The notes under the pieces: generated by a model
The model's database searches: none
Told to the model about the DNA's origin: nothing
The model's input: only the letters and a program-made list of their open reading frames with translations
Made by a program: the position numbers and the translations under genes
Assembly: GCF_002214185.1 (NCBI RefSeq)
Contig: NZ_CP022161.1
Coordinates: 6,083,486 to 6,147,485 of the forward strand
Origin: Streptomyces capitiformicae
Lineage (GTDB): Bacteria > Actinomycetota > Actinomycetes > Streptomycetales > Streptomycetaceae
Direction of reading: 5' to 3'
DNA length: 64,000 nucleotides
In this document: positions 1 through 7,395 of the stretch, piece by piece
Layout: each line of letters begins with the position of its first letter
How positions within the stretch are numbered: position 1 is the first letter of the stretch

Positions 1-102
1 TTCGGCGCGGTTGCCTGCGTGACGTTGGAGGAGGTAGCCCAGACAGCCGCCGAGCAGAGTGCCAGCGACGGCGATGAGGCTGGTCAGTACTTGGGGCATC
101 AC
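1..102 (-). CDS. N-terminus of a small membrane protein (cut by window edge)
   Basis: The reverse strand from about position 102 encodes a hydrophobic N-terminus reading VMPQVLTSLIAVAGTLLGG..., followed by arginine-containing residues, and runs off the left edge. The start is either GTG at 102 or ATG at 99. One membrane segment is visible (about residues 5-24), so it is probably a single-pass membrane protein. It lies just downstream of the replication genes on the same strand. The function is unknown and the C-terminal part is not in this window. Confidence 0.5.
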   Translation of the reverse strand, partial: MMPQVLTSLIAVAGTLLGGCLGYLLQRHAGNRAE

Positions 103-124
103 GTCGAAGGGGCTGAGGCGCCGG

Positions 125-526
125 TTACAGGGGGAGTTGTATGCCGAGTTCCTGCATGGCGGCCGAGGGCGGGCCCCCTTCGGAGCGTTCGGTCTTGTAG
201 CCCTTGACGCGGGGTTCGAGGGTGCGGGGATCGATAGCCTCGGCGGGGGCGCTCTTGGCGTACAGCCCGTCGGGCTCGGTGTCGCGGTCGTGGGGCAGGA
301 GCCAGAAGACGCGGCGGCGGAAGGTGCCGGAGGCGCGGGAGGGCTTAGCGTCGGGGCCGAGGATCGCGTAGCCGACCATGCGGCCGTCGCGGTGGTAGGC
401 GGGTTTGCCCTTGCGGGTGGGCAGCCGGTCCAGGCTCTGGCGGACGTAGTCGAGCTGCTCGAAGTCCTCCAGCCACACGAAGTCGGTCTCGTGGCTGATC
501 TCGTCCGCGTCGATCAGGGAACTCAT
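125..526 (-). CDS. Small protein of the replication operon (DUF6009-like, tentative)
   Basis: A 133-residue soluble protein whose ATG overlaps the stop of the upstream helicase gene by four bases (ATGA), so it is probably translationally coupled to it. It has a patterned acidic N-terminus (DEISHETDFVWLEDF) and a middle part reading GYAILGPDAKPSRASGTFRRRVFWLLPHD. From memory it resembles short Streptomyces proteins grouped as DUF6009, which often sit beside primase/helicase genes of mobile elements. No catalytic motif is apparent, so a replication accessory role is only an inference from position. Confidence 0.7.
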   Translation of the reverse strand: MSSLIDADEISHETDFVWLEDFEQLDYVRQSLDRLPTRKGKPAYHRDGRMVGYAILGPDAKPSRASGTFRRRVFWLLPHDRDTEPDGLYAKSAPAEAIDPRTLEPRVKGYKTERSEGGPPSAAMQELGIQLPL

Positions 527-2064
527 GCGCCGGTGTCCCTCTCCTGGTCGGTGAGCAGTCCGATACCCGGGTAGTACTTGCGCGAGTTGGACAGGATCAT
601 CTCCTTGGGTGAGGTGAGCCCGACCAGTTCCCGGGTGCGGGCGGCGAACGCGCGCGAGGAGACGACCTTCACGCCTTCATTCTGGCACCACGCCGTGTAG
701 ACGTTGTAGAGCGCCGTCTGCTCGGCGCGCAGGTCGGGCCCGAGTCGGCAGCATTCCGCGTAGAACCGCCCGGCGTTGTCCTCGGTCTCGGCGTACGCGG
801 TCGTCGCGATCCGCACGCGCTCGGGGCCGGTGAGGTCGCGGTCGCCGCCGAGATAGCGGCGGGCGCCCTCGATGAGCCAGGCAAGGATGCCGGGGCCTTC
901 CTCCATGACGAGGAGATCGGCCAGGTTGTCGATCTTCCGATCGTCGGAGACGATCCGTTCGAACGGGATCAGACGCATGCGCCGCCAGAACGCGAAGCCA
1001 CCCGTGCCAACCTCGGGCTTGTGGTTGCCCAACAGCCAGAGTTTGTGAGTCGGTTCGAAGCTGAAGGGGTCCTGGCGCATGCGGCGCGCCTTGATGCGGT
1101 CGCCGCCCGTCAGGAGCTTGACCCGGGCCTCGTCGAACTTGTCGTCAGGTTTGATCTCCGAGCAGACGTAGACGCGCCGGCCGTGAAGCTCGGCGAGGTC
1201 GGTGGGGTGGCCCTCGAACGGCTTGGCCATCAGGAAGCCAGGCGGAGCCGCGTCCGCGTAGTCGCCGAGCAGCTTCATCAGCACGTCCAGCAGGACGCTC
1301 TTGCCGTTCTTTCCCTTGCCCCACAAGAAGGGCAGGATCTGGGCGCCGACGTCGCCGGTGATCGAGTACCCGAGCAGCAGCTGCAGGTAGTCGATCATCT
1401 CCCGGCCTACCGGGTCGTCGCCGAAGGTGTCGGTCAAGAACCGGATCCACCGGATGATGCGCATCGGCTTGGGGCCGACGGTGGTCGAGCGGGAGTGGAA
1501 GTCCTTGTTCGGGTCGGGGGCAGTGAGCAGTCCGGTGCGCAGGTCGACGATCCCCTGCGGGGTGCACAGGGCGTAGGGGTCGGCGTCCAGGCGGTCGGGC
1601 TTGAGGACCATGCCGGGTGCGGACTTGGCCTGGGAGAGCATGGCGTGCATGCCGGCGGTCGACATGGCGCGGGTGCGGTGCTTGTGCAGGGCTGTGTTGG
1701 TGAACAGACCACGGGGGTCGTGGGCGGCGATGTGCTCGGCGAGGTCTCCGGCCGCCCAGAGGACGGTGTCGTCTTCGTCGAGCTGCCAGCGGGTGGTGTC
1801 CCACCGGTACCAGCCGATCTTGGAGACGTGCCGGTAGTCGTTGGCGTAGAGCTTGACGAACAGCTTGGCGTTGCCGCGGTCGGTCAGGGTGTCGGGCAGC
1901 AGACCGTGGGCGGTTGCCTCTCCGGCAGGCCGCTCGGTGGGCGGGCGTTCGCCGACCGCTTGGGCGGGTAGCGGCACGGCGGCGGCCTGGCCTCGGATCT
2001 GGGCGGCCACGGCTTCGGGGTTGAAGTCGAAGAGGGCCGGGGCCTCGTTGCCGGGGGACGTCAC
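523..2064 (-). CDS. D5/P4-type SF3 helicase, plasmid or phage replication protein
   Basis: A 513-residue protein. The GTG at 2064 was chosen because it overlaps the TGA of the prim-pol gene (GTGA); the longer frame upstream is only the shadow of that gene. An N-terminal D5-like region precedes a superfamily 3 helicase core: Walker A GKGKNGKS at about residues 249-256, Walker B region RRVYVCSE at 296-303, sensor motif KLWLLGNHKP at 341-350 and arginine finger region FWRRMRLIPF at 359-368. The C-terminal 100 residues look like a winged-helix DNA-binding part. SF3 helicases of this type unwind origins of plasmids, phages and integrative elements, usually together with a primase, here supplied by the gene directly upstream. 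The motifs look intact. Confidence 0.93.
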   Translation of the reverse strand: MTSPGNEAPALFDFNPEAVAAQIRGQAAAVPLPAQAVGERPPTERPAGEATAHGLLPDTLTDRGNAKLFVKLYANDYRHVSKIGWYRWDTTRWQLDEDDTVLWAAGDLAEHIAAHDPRGLFTNTALHKHRTRAMSTAGMHAMLSQAKSAPGMVLKPDRLDADPYALCTPQGIVDLRTGLLTAPDPNKDFHSRSTTVGPKPMRIIRWIRFLTDTFGDDPVGREMIDYLQLLLGYSITGDVGAQILPFLWGKGKNGKSVLLDVLMKLLGDYADAAPPGFLMAKPFEGHPTDLAELHGRRVYVCSEIKPDDKFDEARVKLLTGGDRIKARRMRQDPFSFEPTHKLWLLGNHKPEVGTGGFAFWRRMRLIPFERIVSDDRKIDNLADLLVMEEGPGILAWLIEGARRYLGGDRDLTGPERVRIATTAYAETEDNAGRFYAECCRLGPDLRAEQTALYNVYTAWCQNEGVKVVSSRAFAARTRELVGLTSPKEMILSNSRKYYPGIGLLTDQERDTGA

Positions 2065-3170
2065 GAGCGCCTCCCTCTGGCGTGGAGCGGTTTTGTCAGG
2101 CCTGCGGCGAGGCCGCTGCGGATGATCTGCTCGATGCGCGGTTCCTGGCCGGGGCGGGCGGCGGCCGCGGTGTCCTTGAGGGCCTGCTCGGCCTCCGCCT
2201 GGGTGAGGCGGCCGGCAGCGACGAGGCCGCCGAGTGTGTAGGCGGCGCGGTTGAGTGTGTCGGAAAAGCCCGCGCCTTCGGCGACCTGGCCGCAGGCCTC
2301 GACGGGGGCGAGGACGGCGGCGAGGGTGCGCTCCGCGCGGCCGCCGCCGGCGGCGAGGACGGCCTGCTGGGCGCGCGGGGGGACGGGGCGGGGAGCCGGG
2401 ATGCTGGGCGCGGGCAGGTGCCCCGTGCGGTCGAGTTCCTGGGCGAGCCACAGGGGCAGCGCAGCAGGTTCGCGGGTCTCGCCGAGCGGGGTGTAGGAGC
2501 CCTGCTGGGTAGTCGTACCGGGGGCGATGATGTAACTGCCGTGGGCGCGGATGTCGACCTGCCAGGCAAGCGCGCGGCCCGGACTGGAGCCGACGGAGGA
2601 CAGCCAGCGGCGGTTTGCAGCGGCCCGGTACCACACGTGCAGCCCACCGGAGGGGGTCCGTACGCGCAGGGTGGTGGTGTCCTCGGCGGGGCTGCGCTGA
2701 CCGCGAAGTGCGGCCAGGACGGCGAGGGTGTGGAAGCCGTTGGCGAGACCGGTCAAGTCGACCTGCTCCCCGATGGGGATGCCGGGCAGGATCCGGTCCC
2801 GCGTAGGTGGCTCGGCACCGTGGGCGTCGATGTCGACCACCACCAGGCCGGCCGGGCCACAGGAGACACCGATCCCGAACTCGGGGTGGCTCCCCCACCA
2901 CTGCTGGATGCGCTCCTGGTTGAGGGTGGCGGCATGGAAGCTGTGGCACCAGCGGCCAGCCCGAAGGCAGGGGCAGGCGGCAGGCGGGTGGACGTGCTCA
3001 CGGCACTGACGGCAATTCGCGACGGGCGTCTTACGGCCAGCGGCGAGCGGGTGGACGGGCCAGCCCCGACGGGCGTACCACTGGGCGGCGGACAAGGACG
3101 CAGCGACTGGAGGCGCAGGAAGGACGGGATCTGCTGAGTCGCTGGGGGAGAACTGCAGCTCAGGGGGCAC
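2061..3170 (-). CDS. Bifunctional DNA primase/polymerase (prim-pol, AEP family)
   Basis: A 369-residue protein starting at GTG 3170 behind a purine-rich ribosome site (GGGGGAG). The N-terminal part has the prim-pol signature: an AQWYARRGWPVHPLAAGRK segment at 29-47, cysteines at 53, 56, 66, 68 and 75 that may bind zinc, and the catalytic-type VVVDIDAHG with D113 and D115. The C-terminal 100 residues are Ala/Pro-rich and helical. Prim-pols of the archaeo-eukaryotic primase superfamily make primers and extend them on mobile replicons. The overlapping SF3 helicase completes a two-gene replication module. The iteron-rich region immediately upstream is a plausible origin for it. Confidence 0.92.
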   Translation of the reverse strand: MPPELQFSPSDSADPVLPAPPVAASLSAAQWYARRGWPVHPLAAGRKTPVANCRQCREHVHPPAACPCLRAGRWCHSFHAATLNQERIQQWWGSHPEFGIGVSCGPAGLVVVDIDAHGAEPPTRDRILPGIPIGEQVDLTGLANGFHTLAVLAALRGQRSPAEDTTTLRVRTPSGGLHVWYRAAANRRWLSSVGSSPGRALAWQVDIRAHGSYIIAPGTTTQQGSYTPLGETREPAALPLWLAQELDRTGHLPAPSIPAPRPVPPRAQQAVLAAGGGRAERTLAAVLAPVEACGQVAEGAGFSDTLNRAAYTLGGLVAAGRLTQAEAEQALKDTAAAARPGQEPRIEQIIRSGLAAGLTKPLHARGRRS

Positions 3171-3180
3171 CTGCTCCCCC

Positions 3181-3626
3181 TCTCAGCGACCGAAGCGACT
3201 CAACGACGGACACAGACTAGCGAACGAGGCCGGTGGGGTCGTGCAGTACATGCGGAACATCAGTGACGCCGTGTCGATGCTGGGGCAGCAGAGTCTGCCA
3301 GGAGCGACCGAGCGGAGGTCGCAGCGACCCAAGACGCTTCAGTCGCTATCCTTGCGCACGTCACAAAATGCCTGCTCAGAAGCCTGCGGCAGCCACGGCA
3401 GCGACTGAAGCGACTGAAGCTTGCCGTCTATAACGCACACCTGCACTCCTAGAGGGTGCTCATATATGTCGAGTCCGAGTCGCTTCAGTCGCTGCCCACG
3501 CAGTCGGAGCGGTTTGACCTGCGGTTTTATTGGTGCGCCTCGGGAGCGACCGAAGCTCGCCCCGGTCGCTGGCTGTTCAGTCGCTGCCTCGCGCCCGCCG
3601 CAGCTACCCAAGCGACTGGAGCGACC
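3181..3626. repeat. Iteron-rich candidate replication origin
   Basis: About 450 bases between the prim-pol and the T5orf172-like gene hold many copies of a short repeat close to AGCGACYGAAGCG, in both orientations. Forward copies lie near 3184-3198, 3303, 3322, 3400-3420 (two in tandem), 3544 and 3610-3626. Reverse copies lie near 3335-3347, 3479-3493 and 3575-3584. Small A/T-rich pockets (around 3428-3432, 3460-3468 and 3522-3531) interrupt the G+C-rich sequence. Clustered iterons beside a primase/helicase pair are the usual layout of a plasmid origin. The binding protein is not identified. This also accounts for the gene-free stretch 3171-3718. Confidence 0.6.
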
Positions 3627-3718
3627 GAACTTCGAAGAAGCACCAGCGGAACCTCGCCGCACAGGCCGTTGTCACACCACTCCGATTCACTGTGGATCAA
3701 CACAGCGAAAGGGCAGGG

Positions 3719-4396
3719 ATGTTGGACCTGGTGTACGACGACCCCCGCGGTTGGCTGCGGCACTACATGAAGAAGCACACAGTCCCCGGCCGAGCCCCGT
3801 TCGGCACGGGTTTCATCTATGTGCTCGCGATCACTGGCGCCGTCTCGTACGTGAAGATTGGTGCCACCGCAGGGCCACGAGCCCGCTTCGAAGCACTGCG
3901 CAGCGAGGCACACCGTGTCGGGTCCACCGTGACCCGGGCGTGGCTCTCACCCGCACATCCGGACTACCAGACCAGCGAGTCCCGCGTCCTTGATGCCTGC
4001 CGTGCACTGTCCCCCTCGTCGACGCCTCGCAGCGAGTACTTCCCCGAGCTCGACTTCGTCAGCGCCCGACGCGAGGCAGTGAAAGCGGTCCTGGGGGTAC
4101 GAGATCAGCCTCAGGTGTCCGTCACCACGCTCGCCGCCGGAGTACACGAGCCAGTCCCTTCCGCAGTCCAGCGGCGCCTGGCCCCCAGCGTCTACGACAT
4201 CCACCGGCGACGGCAGCTCTACTTCGCCCAGGGCAGTCGTCGATCTCGCTTCCGGCAGCGAAATGCTGGCCCGCCGGAACGATCGTCTACGGATCCCTTC
4301 CGCAAGACGATTGAGGAGCTTGTCCAACCACGTGCTGCGGTCATCGATCTGTCCTCCCATCGCCAGATGCATACGGCCGCGAGACTTGTCCACTGA
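3719..4396 (+). CDS. T5orf172 / GIY-YIG-like domain protein
   Basis: A 225-residue protein from ATG 3719. The reading frame upstream of this ATG crosses the iterons and has poor codon bias, so the longer start was rejected. Residues 31-50 read GFIYVLAITGAVSYVKIGAT, followed by ...ARFEALR... and a Glu at 87, then SEYF at 105-108. This is the pattern of T5orf172 domains, relatives of GIY-YIG nucleases found in phage and mobile-element proteins. The C-terminal half is basic and unlike anything I recognise. Its place next to the origin-like repeats suggests a role in replicon biology or DNA interaction. A true GIY-YIG active site is not complete, so nuclease activity is uncertain. Confidence 0.65.
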   Translation: MLDLVYDDPRGWLRHYMKKHTVPGRAPFGTGFIYVLAITGAVSYVKIGATAGPRARFEALRSEAHRVGSTVTRAWLSPAHPDYQTSESRVLDACRALSPSSTPRSEYFPELDFVSARREAVKAVLGVRDQPQVSVTTLAAGVHEPVPSAVQRRLAPSVYDIHRRRQLYFAQGSRRSRFRQRNAGPPERSSTDPFRKTIEELVQPRAAVIDLSSHRQMHTAARLVH

Positions 4397-4691
4397 CCCC
4401 CGGCCACGCGGACGGCAATGAGAACAGCAGACACGTACACGAGCCCGAGCCGGATCATGGGGTCAAGCCGCGGGCGTGGATCTACCTTGGCTCGGACACG
4501 CCCAAGTTCAAGAAGGCCACATCCTGCGGTGACCAGGACGGCGCCGGTCGTTGAGTTCCACGAGTGCTCTGGATTGCGCGGGTGTCCCTGCGGTGTTGGC
4601 TATCGTCCTCCGGACTTCCTCCGCGGGGCGACGAACAATCACTTCGTGCGCGGACGGTACAGGTTCGGCTACTGGGCGATACCTTGGGGCG

Positions 4692-5399
4692 GTGGATCAA
4701 GGACTGCCCAACCCAGAGGCCGCCGAGCGGGTGACGAGCCGGGAGCAGGATGCCGTACGGCTCCTGCTGCTCGTCGACGGGGCATGCGAGCCGGTGTCCG
4801 ACCTCGAACGAGCTGACCCCGGGCTGGGATCTGCCGTGGGAGTTGTCCGCACCCAAGTGCGCCTGCAGAAACTGGACTTCTGGCTGCGCAACCCCGACTA
4901 CCTCGCTGATGAGCTGCTGACGAAGTACGAGGCGAGCGCCGAGGCCCGCCTGCTGGAGCTGGCCGGCCAGATTCTCGATTCCGAGGAACCAGAGGTGCGG
5001 CGCTATCCCATGCTGCGGCACCACTTCGGGGCCTACGAGCCCCTGGACGACGCCCTCGCTGTGCTGCGCAGCGCAGGTCTGGTGGCTCGTCGCCGGCGCG
5101 GGACCGTCGACCGGGTACGCCAGCACGACTACTTCCTGCTGACGGCGGGACGGACCGTCGCGCGGGAGGTGATTCGGCAGGCACCCGCTTTCCAGTACTA
5201 CGTGGACCGGGTGGGCCTGGTGCTGGATCTGGCCGACGGACGCGGTGGCAGTCAGCTGAAGAAGCAGCAGTACCTGCAGCGCGAGTACGCCGCGGCAGCC
5301 CGCGGCGATCGGATCGGTTCGGTGAGCGTGCGCGCACGAGCGCGGCTGGAGGAGCTGCGCAGGCAGGCAAGGGACGGGGAAGCGGGGGACCATGGCTGA
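4692..5399 (+). CDS. Winged-helix-like 'middle component' of a three-gene ABC/nuclease defence operon
   Basis: A 235-residue, mostly helical protein. The frame is open back to a TTG at 4551, but codons between 4551 and 4691 lack G/C in third positions, so GTG 4692 (VDQGLPNPEAAERV...) is preferred; the ribosome site there is weak. A segment SREQDAVRLLLLVDGACEPVSD followed by a helix, and a second EPLDDALAVLRSAGLVARR stretch, look like two winged-helix units. The gene overlaps the ATPase gene by 8 bases. In ABC-three-component conflict systems a small middle component sits next to the ABC ATPase and an effector. Synteny and size fit that role, but I cannot assign a named family. Confidence 0.75.
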   Translation: MDQGLPNPEAAERVTSREQDAVRLLLLVDGACEPVSDLERADPGLGSAVGVVRTQVRLQKLDFWLRNPDYLADELLTKYEASAEARLLELAGQILDSEEPEVRRYPMLRHHFGAYEPLDDALAVLRSAGLVARRRRGTVDRVRQHDYFLLTAGRTVAREVIRQAPAFQYYVDRVGLVLDLADGRGGSQLKKQQYLQREYAAAARGDRIGSVSVRARARLEELRRQARDGEAGDHG

Positions 5400-7365
5400 C
5401 GAGACTGCGCTGGAGACGCGGATCGCCACGCGCGCGCGAGTGACGGTCGATGACGTGCGGATGGTGTTCGAGTCCCAGGGAATTCCGCTGGGAGCGCCAC
5501 CGGCAAGGCCGCGGCCTTTGCGGATTCACCGCCTGCGCGTCGCGGGGGTGCGGACCGGCGCCCTCGAACCCGGCCCGTTCGACACCACGTTCAGGTTCGG
5601 TGAAGGCCTGGCGGCTCTCGTGGCGTCGAACTTGCGGGGAAAGTCGAGTGTGCTGGAGCTGGTGACGTGGTGTCTGAGGGGCACTCCGCGGGAGAAGAGC
5701 GGCGCCATCCACTGGCTGCGCGAGGTGGACCTCGACGCCACGGTCGCGGGCCAGGCCATGGCCTTCCGGCTCGACCTGGAGAACGAGGAGATCACCTCCG
5801 CGGTTGCCCTGACCGGGCCCAATCTGGCCGTGCTTGAGACCCTCCGTTCCCCAGACCCGGCGCAGCAGGTGCTGCCGTTGTTTCGCGCCGCGAGCTCGGA
5901 GAGCTACGCCGAGCAGGTGCAGGCGCTGATGATGCAGTGGATGGACCTGCATCCTCTGGTCAGTGCCAAGCAGGGGACGTCCGCCGTCGCGCACGGGTGG
6001 CCGGCGTACTTCGGGGCCCTGTACCTGCCGGCGGCCCGCTCTGCGGCGCTGCTCGGGGACGTCGTGATGGCCGGTCTGCCGGGCCGCCTCCTGCAGGTGT
6101 TCCTGGACCTTCCGGCCGCCGGTGTGCTGACCAGGGTCAAAACGCAGGCAGAACTGATGGCCGCCGCCCGCAAGCGTCGGCAGAGCGCGGCGAAAACAGC
6201 CCAGGAAGAGCGTGCCGCGCAGCGACAGCAGACCGTGGAGGACCTGGCAGCGGCCCAGGCCCGGCTGGAGCAGCTGACGGAAGGCGCAGCCGGCTCCGAT
6301 CAGGAGTCGTTGGCTGATCTGGCCGCGGCCACGATGCGTCTTGCAGCCACCGTGGCGGACCGTCAGCAGTCTTGGGACGACCTGATGCGGGTGCACCGGC
6401 AGGCCAAGGGCCAACGGCAGCGGGACGAGAAGCTGCTCAACGATGTCCGCGAAAGCGCGATCGCCCGCCGGCTGTTCCACGGCCTCGACCCCACCACATG
6501 TCCGCGGTGCGATCAGGACATCGCCGCGGACCGGCGCCAGATGGAGATCGAGGCGCACAGCTGCGCCGTGTGCGCACGCCCCGTCGAGGGCGACGACGAG
6601 ACGCCCGAGGACGTCCTGGCCGAGGCCGAGGAACGCGTACAACTGAGCACTGAGGCAGAGCAGTTGGCGAAGGGCGCCCTGGAACAGGCGGAGAGCGAGC
6701 TCGATCAGCTGTCGCGTGACCTGAACACGGCGCAGGAACGGCTGCGGCGGGCGGATGCGGCCGCGCGGGTACCGGAGTACGCCCAGGCCCGGGAGGAAGT
6801 AGTGCGCCTGGAAGGTGCGTTGAGCGTGCTGCCCGAGCTGCCGGGGGCTCCCGACGACCCGGCCGAAGACCTGGCGATCAAGGTACTGCGTGCCTGCGCG
6901 AAGACGTTGGAGGACGACCACGCGAAGGAAGCGGACAAACTGTTCGCAGACCTCAACACAGCCATCGCCGACCTCGGGCGCAAGTTCGGTTTCACGCAGC
7001 TGGAGTCGGTGAGTATCGACCGTGCAGCACACCTCAAGGTGATCTCAGACGGCGGACACGAACGCAGCTTCACCGACCAGATGCCCGGCGAACGGCTGCG
7101 CCTGCGGATCGCGGTGATCGTGGCCCTCCTGCGCGTAGGCGCGGCACACCAGGTGTCCACACACCCGGGCCTGCTGCTGATCGACAGCCCCAAGGCCGAG
7201 GAGATCCAGGACACCGACATCCACCTCCTCCTGGAGGAACTCCACGCCGTGGCGGAGGCGAACCAGTTGCAGGTACTTGTCACGACCGCGGACTTCGGCC
7301 TGGCCCACGATGTACTGCCGCCCGACAGCATCATCGAAGCGGTAGTCGGCAAGCCCCTGTGGTGA
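5392..7365 (+). CDS. SMC/Rad50-like ABC ATPase with central Cys4 insert (defence operon)
   Basis: A 657-residue protein. Residues 43-75 form the N-terminal ABC strand region, and Walker A is VASNLRGKSS (about 77-86), with the usual first glycine replaced by Ala/Ser. Two long coiled-coil arms (about 250-360 and 405-475) flank a Cys4 unit, CPRCDQD at 370-376 and CAVCARP at 391-397, like a zinc hook or ribbon. The signature-like MPGERLRL (564-571) and Walker B LLLIDSPKAEE (594-604) follow; a DSP motif rather than DEP is common in ABC ATPases of conflict systems. Its ATG overlaps the upstream gene and a nuclease gene follows after 30 bases, so the three form one operon. Likely role: nucleic-acid-sensing ATPase that licenses the nuclease. 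Confidence 0.88.
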   Translation: MADETALETRIATRARVTVDDVRMVFESQGIPLGAPPARPRPLRIHRLRVAGVRTGALEPGPFDTTFRFGEGLAALVASNLRGKSSVLELVTWCLRGTPREKSGAIHWLREVDLDATVAGQAMAFRLDLENEEITSAVALTGPNLAVLETLRSPDPAQQVLPLFRAASSESYAEQVQALMMQWMDLHPLVSAKQGTSAVAHGWPAYFGALYLPAARSAALLGDVVMAGLPGRLLQVFLDLPAAGVLTRVKTQAELMAAARKRRQSAAKTAQEERAAQRQQTVEDLAAAQARLEQLTEGAAGSDQESLADLAAATMRLAATVADRQQSWDDLMRVHRQAKGQRQRDEKLLNDVRESAIARRLFHGLDPTTCPRCDQDIAADRRQMEIEAHSCAVCARPVEGDDETPEDVLAEAEERVQLSTEAEQLAKGALEQAESELDQLSRDLNTAQERLRRADAAARVPEYAQAREEVVRLEGALSVLPELPGAPDDPAEDLAIKVLRACAKTLEDDHAKEADKLFADLNTAIADLGRKFGFTQLESVSIDRAAHLKVISDGGHERSFTDQMPGERLRLRIAVIVALLRVGAAHQVSTHPGLLLIDSPKAEEIQDTDIHLLLEELHAVAEANQLQVLVTTADFGLAHDVLPPDSIIEAVVGKPLW

Positions 7366-7395
7366 CACGAATATGAAGGTGGAGGTAGACGGGAC

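Noticed and set aside
2082..3137. Plus-strand frame opposite the prim-pol
   Set aside because: Shadow of a gene with clear catalytic motifs.
4551..4691. Longer N-terminus for the middle-component gene
   Set aside because: Codons here are poor in third-position G/C and start at TTG without a ribosome site.
4669..7032. Very long minus-strand open frame across the ATPase gene
   Set aside because: It is the antisense shadow of the SMC-like gene; long open antisense frames are expected in such G+C-rich DNA and no motif is seen.
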